A DNA stretch of 64,000 nt from Sorghum bicolor (taxonomy: Eukaryota > Streptophyta > Magnoliopsida > Poales > Poaceae). How positions within the stretch are numbered: the stretch's first letter is position 1; every line of letters begins with the position of its first letter. This document shows positions 59,601 to 64,000 of the stretch, piece by piece. The stretch spans positions 62,549,802 through 62,613,801 of the forward strand of contig NC_012871.2 of the NCBI RefSeq assembly GCF_000003195.3, written 5' to 3'. Under the pieces are notes generated by a model. It did not search any database. It was not told the DNA's origin and saw only the letters and a program-made list of their open reading frames with translations. A program made the position numbers and the translations under genes.

Positions 59601-62427
59601 TTCACATGTTTCATTTTAGCTAGTATGCGCACAGCTCTTTCTGGTTCATTCTGCCAAGAAAAGGGGGAGGGGGAGGAGAGGTTCAGTTCATTCTTCTTAT
59701 TAATGAAACAAAAACTTTAATTACTTTAATTTGACAGGCTGGTGCAGTGACAGGAAAACTACTTTCAGTGGATGTGGACGTTATGTAGATCATCAAGCAT
59801 TTGAAGATTCAGCGGAAGGGACAGAAACCCAATATCATAAAATCTATTTCCAGATTCAATGCATTACCATAATCGCACATCCAGAAAGCAAAGCATTGAT
59901 GGCATGTATATGCTTCGGTTTTATCTCTGAAATTCTTTCCAAAAGTTCCTCAGCCAAATCCAACTGTGAACTATTGCTATGACCTACTGAGAGAGCAGCA
60001 AGTGTATCACTGTAAAGTCCAATGCCTCTTCTCTCCATGGCTTTAATCTGGAAAACATATGAATATAAGATATACGTGAGAAAATAATGCTAACTCCAAA
60101 TAAAATCGATATTGTCCGAATATGTGGACTGTGAAGTCAAACCTTTCAAATTTTCAATACATGTAAAAGTAATTAAATTTGTCGCGTAAAAGTGATAATG
60201 TAATATTAAAGTGCTGCTACATTATAGTTTTATTGTTTTGTTGACATATAGAAAATATAATAGCCTGACATGCACACTCAAGACTAATGATGTCTTGAGC
60301 AAGTAAAATGGACCATAGTTAGAGGACATAATAGCAATATTACAGGTATAGCTCAATTTTGCATAGTGGCTTTCGAAGAGAGTAGGTAAAAATATTCTTA
60401 ACATTGCAGTATCCTAATAATAATCAGATAGAGTCTCAATCTACTTTAAGGCCTTGTTCAGTTAGGCCATTCCCCGCGGGGATCGCGGCCCGATCCACAG
60501 GGATGCTCCCGAAGCGGATTCAAGCCCGGCTCACCGTGAAAGTGGCGTTTGGTTAGCCGACCCGAGGATCCTGCCCCGTCCTATTCCAGGCGATTACCCT
60601 CCACCCCAACCTGGTTTCCACCCATTCCGCATTAGTCATGGAAATTCCCCACGGAGGCGAGCGCACAACCCGCTGCCAGGTCACTAGGTACTCGCATTGT
60701 TGCGGAGGGCTCGCAACGGCTGGAGTGCTTCAGGGGATGCGTCGGCTACAAGCACATAGGGGAAGCATCGTCACGGAGGCGAGGTAGACTTAGGAAGCCA
60801 CCTTCTCGCCTGTAAGTTTCCCCTCACCTCTTCCATGCTGTAGGGTTCTTGAGTTGACAAGCACACCGAGCGACCTCCACGGTGACCAGTGAGGCAATGT
60901 TCTTTCTGTCTCCGTTCTACCTAGTTCAGCGGCCGGTTCTATGACTTGTTCGATCAAGCTCGGTTATTTTTATCCACAAGATTAACTGGTTTATTCATTA
61001 TTTTCTTACCTCGTCAAGGAAGACTCAATTTGTGAATTCTGTTTTCATCCCTGACTACTACGAGCGCTTCTTGTGAATCAGTATGAATCTCATAATTACA
61101 CTAGCTAGAGCAGTAGGCATAGGCATTGTTTGTATGAGAGTTAGCAACATACTGAATATTCAGTTTATGCATCAGTTCATCATCGGCCTATGCATCAAGC
61201 TATCACGATTAACCATAATGTTTCGATTTCAATGGATTTTCTCCTTTTTGCTTCTAGTGATCTCTGTTAGACTATTACTTACCAGACATCTCCCCAAGTC
61301 TCAAGCAAACTAGTGCAAACCAACCACGACCAATCTAGATTGCTGAATCTACAAAATAATCGTTAGTATGCATGTCTGATCAGTTCATGTTTATTCTACT
61401 ATTACTCAGCTTTAAACATTTATTTTTGGGAATTTTATTAAAAAGAAGCTGCATGGAGTTCTAAATTAGCTGATAGTAAGTTTACTCATGAATTTTAATG
61501 TTGGCACATCAACATTAATTATGCAATGGTATATTATGAAATGGGAGTAAAGTTCTTTCAGGCCTATCTGTCTACTCTTTATTCTTCTACTTTTTGTTGT
61601 TACATAAAGCATATCTTGCAGACAGCCAGACACTGGTTTGTACTACTAGTTCTTGCATGCTTCTGAAGCTGTTTGTGTGTGATTTCTGAATGCCGATTGT
61701 GATTGCTCTCTATATAGTGTCGAGTTATCTTTTTTTTTTAACCATAGTGCCACTGAATGGTGTTACTTATCCCCATTAATTTTATGATATTATATAGTAT
61801 AAATGATGTTTCTATTTGTTTACCTTAACCTCTGAAAAGAGGACAATGGCCATAATTGCAATTTTGTGTCAGTGTAACTGTACATTTTTAGTGTTTGGTT
61901 GCATTAAGGCAAACATGTCTCATACTTCAATTTCATATTGTTTAATTACTCCCTCCGTTCCAAATTATAAGTCGCTTTGACTTTTGGGTACATCCATTTT
62001 TCTATGTATCTATGTAAAAAAGCTGGAACTGTGGTTGATGACCTAATACAACTGAACAGGGAAAGAAGAGGGATTAACCGAACACCGGAGAATGAGAATG
62101 GGAAAGAAGGGATTTAATCCTCAAGGGGTTTGAGTGACAATGGAGGGATCCACTCAATTGCTCTCTGGATTGGTTCTGCTTGGGGATTCAATCCCCTCCA
62201 TCCGAACATGGCCTAACAGAAATCAGAGCAATACAACTAAAAATTAAAAAAATGGTGTATGTCATCATCAATTTAGTGAGATGTCCTTTCAGGCCACAGG
62301 ATCATAAACAGCAAAGCTGCTGGTAGCATACCACTTTGTTGGCATATGCAATTCCTTTCCCAGCTATCACAATCTTAACAAAGCCGTCATATGTAAAACT
62401 TGATGGTTGCAATCCAATTTTTTGCAT
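56700..62427 (-). CDS. PPR protein, last seven exons (5' part outside window)
   Basis: Minus-strand exons with GT-AG borders and consistent phase 0: 62427-62332, 60047-59868, 59650-59423, 58650-58507, 57690-57502, 57377-57258, 57173-56700. They give 476 residues to the stop. Pentatricopeptide units are visible: MQKIGLQPSSFTYDGFVKIV, GLYSDTLAALSVGH, MKHVNMKPTLRTYELLFSLF, RSCSLPTNILIYNTMIECC, RDGFNPTVVTFTSLLK, CKIEGLQPDIQIFNTVLSHA, CIHRAKIQPDPSTLWYTFCA. The C-terminus (about 120 residues, ...RRNQLNHPYWKAY) is not PPR. It resembles the Arabidopsis At1g76280-type multi-intron PPR gene (from memory). Such proteins usually act on organellar RNA. Transit peptide and start lie beyond exon 62427. Introns contain MITEs (57859, 58917) and a 1.76-kb element (60450). 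Confidence 0.85.
57859..58099. mobile_element. Stowaway-type MITE forming a long hairpin
   Basis: 241 bp with TA at 57857-57858 and 58100-58101. The left arm (TTGTCCTAAGTCAAACTTGT, ...GCTTTGACTAAGTTTATAGA) pairs with the right arm (TCTATAAACTTAGTCAAGCT, ...TTAACTTAGGACAAAGCT) over about 100 bp. It lies in a PPR intron. Confidence 0.75.
58917..59176. mobile_element. Stowaway-type MITE in a PPR intron
   Basis: 260 bp with strong terminal repeats CTCCCTCCATACCTATAAAA and complement of TTTTATGGGTATGGAGGGAG, extended through CAAGTCGTTTTGGAC. TA lies at 58915-58916 and 59177-59178. Confidence 0.8.
60450..62213. mobile_element. 1.76-kb non-autonomous PIF/Harbinger-like element in a PPR intron
   Basis: TAA at 60447-60449 and 62214-62216 flanks termini GGCCTTGTTCAGTTAGGCCA and complement of TCCGAACATGGCC, a Tourist-like end. 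The subterminal part is GC-rich (CCCCGCGGGGATCGCGG; near the right end GGGGATTCAATCCCC). No transposase domain is present. The middle is AT-rich and includes half of a Stowaway-like end (CTCCCTCCGTTCCAAATTAT at about 61950). It accounts for most of the 2.3-kb intron. Confidence 0.6.
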
Positions 62428-62684
62428 CTGCAAAGAAAAATCAAATTACCAATACAGTTTGTACACATATGAGATTTTTTGTAAATATTCCCCAATCCCT
62501 TACCTTTTACACTGATGACACTTAACAAAATTACGAAGAACTCATCAAAATTCAGAATCAAATTTCTCTACAGGACCAAAACTGTTTGAAGAGTAATGGT
62601 TCAAATAGATTTCATGGTCTATGTTGGTGACCATCTTAAGTAGGAATTCATAAAGACCCTTAAACAAAGAGGAAAATACATATT

Positions 62685-64000
62685 TCAAACTGAGTTTGGA
62701 TAACTAGAAACAGTGTTGGGCTCTTGTCTGAAAGGCACAAAGCTTAGTGCAACAACACCATCTTGCAGCTGTGCCAGAGTGCAAGAAGCATTAACACCAA
62801 TATGCTTAGTGAGCCCATGATTCACCAGATCGCGAGCAATGCTGAGAGCACCAGTACTGTCAGACAGAAGAGTTGTCGGCACAGAAATAGAGACACCAAA
62901 ATTCTCAAGTAACCACCATAGCCAAGTAAACTCTGCAGTAGCAAGGGCCATAGCTCGCAACTCATTGCACTACAGCACTAGAACGAGAAACCGTTATTTG
63001 CTTCTTAGTCTTCCAAACAATGAGTGAGACACCAAGAAAACAGTAGGCAGAAAGAGAGCAACAATCGGAGGCCCAAGTAGCATCAGAGTATGCTTGGAGC
63101 TGGAGAGAGCTAGAGCATAGAAAGAACATACGATGAGAAATGGTTCCACAGATAATGCAAAAAAAGGAAGGAGATGACTATATTGGAGCTGAGTGGTAGC
63201 AGAAACAAGCTGACTGAAATGGCCAGGCCTCCCAACAATGTAGCAGTAAGGGATCAGCAAGAGGTTCACCGTCAAATGAGAGAAGATGAAGATTAAGATT
63301 AAGCTCCATGGGCATTTCTACAGTGCGCTGATCAGTGAGAGAAGAACGATCAGAAGATCATGAATGTACTTTTCTTGAGACAGATAAAAGCCTCGGAAGA
63401 GGAAGAGACCTCAATCCCAAGAAAGTAACAAAGAGGGTCAACATATAGGACAACAAGGGTCTAGCCACAAGATGAAGTATGGATAAACAAGGAAGGATCA
63501 TGAGAATGGCAAAGACGACAAACCATGCCCTCAGGAACAGAGTACCCAGGGGGTGGCTGCATATACACCTCCTCATGAGGTTCACCATTAAGGAAGGCAT
63601 TCTTCACATCAAGTTGAGAGATAGACCATGCACAAATAGAGGCCACAGTAAGAAGACTTCGATAGTGGCCAACTGGCCATGTGAGCCATAGGGGCAAAAG
63701 TCTCATCAGAGTCACGCTTGTGCTCCTGCTGAGAGCCATGGGCTACAAGACAGCCTTATAATGCTCAAGAGAGCCATCAGAGCAAGTCTTAATCTTATAA
63801 ACCCACTTGCACGTGATGGGACGAACATGAGAAGAAAGAGAACAAGATCCCATGTGCCAGTGCTCTCAAGAGCAGTGATCTCCTTGCTCATCACATGTTG
63901 TCATTATGGATGACGAATGGCACCACGATAACCATAACAGTCTGCAGGCTTGAGCGGCCCACAATCCTGAAGGTTATAACGAGAGGACGGCTGAGAAGAA
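62685..64000 (-). pseudogene. Copia retrotransposon pol fragment (RT and RNase H), decayed
   Basis: On the minus strand, pieces in several frames spell a copia polymerase in order. Near the right edge is the start of reverse transcriptase (KEITALESTGTWDLV); then LDVKNAFLNGEPHEEVYMQP and PGYSVPEGMVC (63461-63640); then FLGLRSLPLP (63358-63450 region); then the RNase H end MALATAEFTWLWWLLENFGV, LLSDSTGALSIARD and GLTKHIGV (62685-62960). Frameshifts and stops separate them. The left end stops abruptly at about 62685 without polypurine tract or LTR, so the copy is truncated. It lies upstream of PPR exon 62427, i.e. probably within that gene's next intron. Confidence 0.82.

Overview
The window is nuclear DNA from a grass. 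The layout and repeat families fit an Andropogoneae genome, most likely Sorghum or a close relative. Evidence: split genes with GT-AG introns, GC-rich first exons, dense Tourist-type MITEs with TTA/TAA target duplications, Stowaway MITEs with TA duplications, copia, gypsy and LINE retroelements, and an intron-containing nuclear tRNA-Tyr. Nothing prokaryotic is present.

Layout. 1-3526: a copia retrotransposon in minus orientation (gag, primer site, one LTR) inserted in the 3' end of a LINE. 4534-9260: a complete seven-exon ABCG half-transporter (+), closest in sequence to the ABCG11 cuticular-lipid exporter clade. 12841-13680: a small secreted EG45/plant-natriuretic-peptide-like gene (+). 17386-22477: a four-exon MBD8-like methyl-CpG-binding protein with a C2H2 finger (-), divergently paired across 322 bp with an intronless PORR-domain organellar RNA-splicing factor (+, 22800-24029). 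27166-37600: nested and tandem transposons, including a complete 4-kb solo gypsy LTR and a four-member tandem MITE array, with a tRNA-Tyr gene at 34770-34856 (-). 37900-42700: a mosaic of broken gene pieces (receptor kinase, a secreted-protein-like antisense piece, a coiled-coil exon, a frameshifted FAR1-like gene, two zinc-type oxidoreductase exons). 43276-50233: MITEs, a probable CACTA remnant and a solo copia LTR. 51748-52197: a SOB FIVE-LIKE (SOFL) gene (+). 54716-54877: a 53-residue membrane micro-protein candidate (-). 56700-62427: the last seven exons of a PPR gene (-), whose introns carry several hairpin MITEs and a 1.76-kb DNA element. 62685-64000: a decayed copia pol fragment (-).

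The host genes do not form a pathway. The only clear regulatory pairing is the MBD8/PORR divergent promoter, which has site-II-type TGGGCY motifs and a G-box. I found no defence island, CRISPR array or unmistakably new system. The strongest unusual signals are the gene-fragment mosaic, the in-frame 30-bp coding minisatellite in MBD8, the hidden micro-protein, the inverted-repeat array inside the copia LTR, the tandem MITE array, and the reconstructable nested insertions. All family assignments come from reading translated motifs; no database search was possible.
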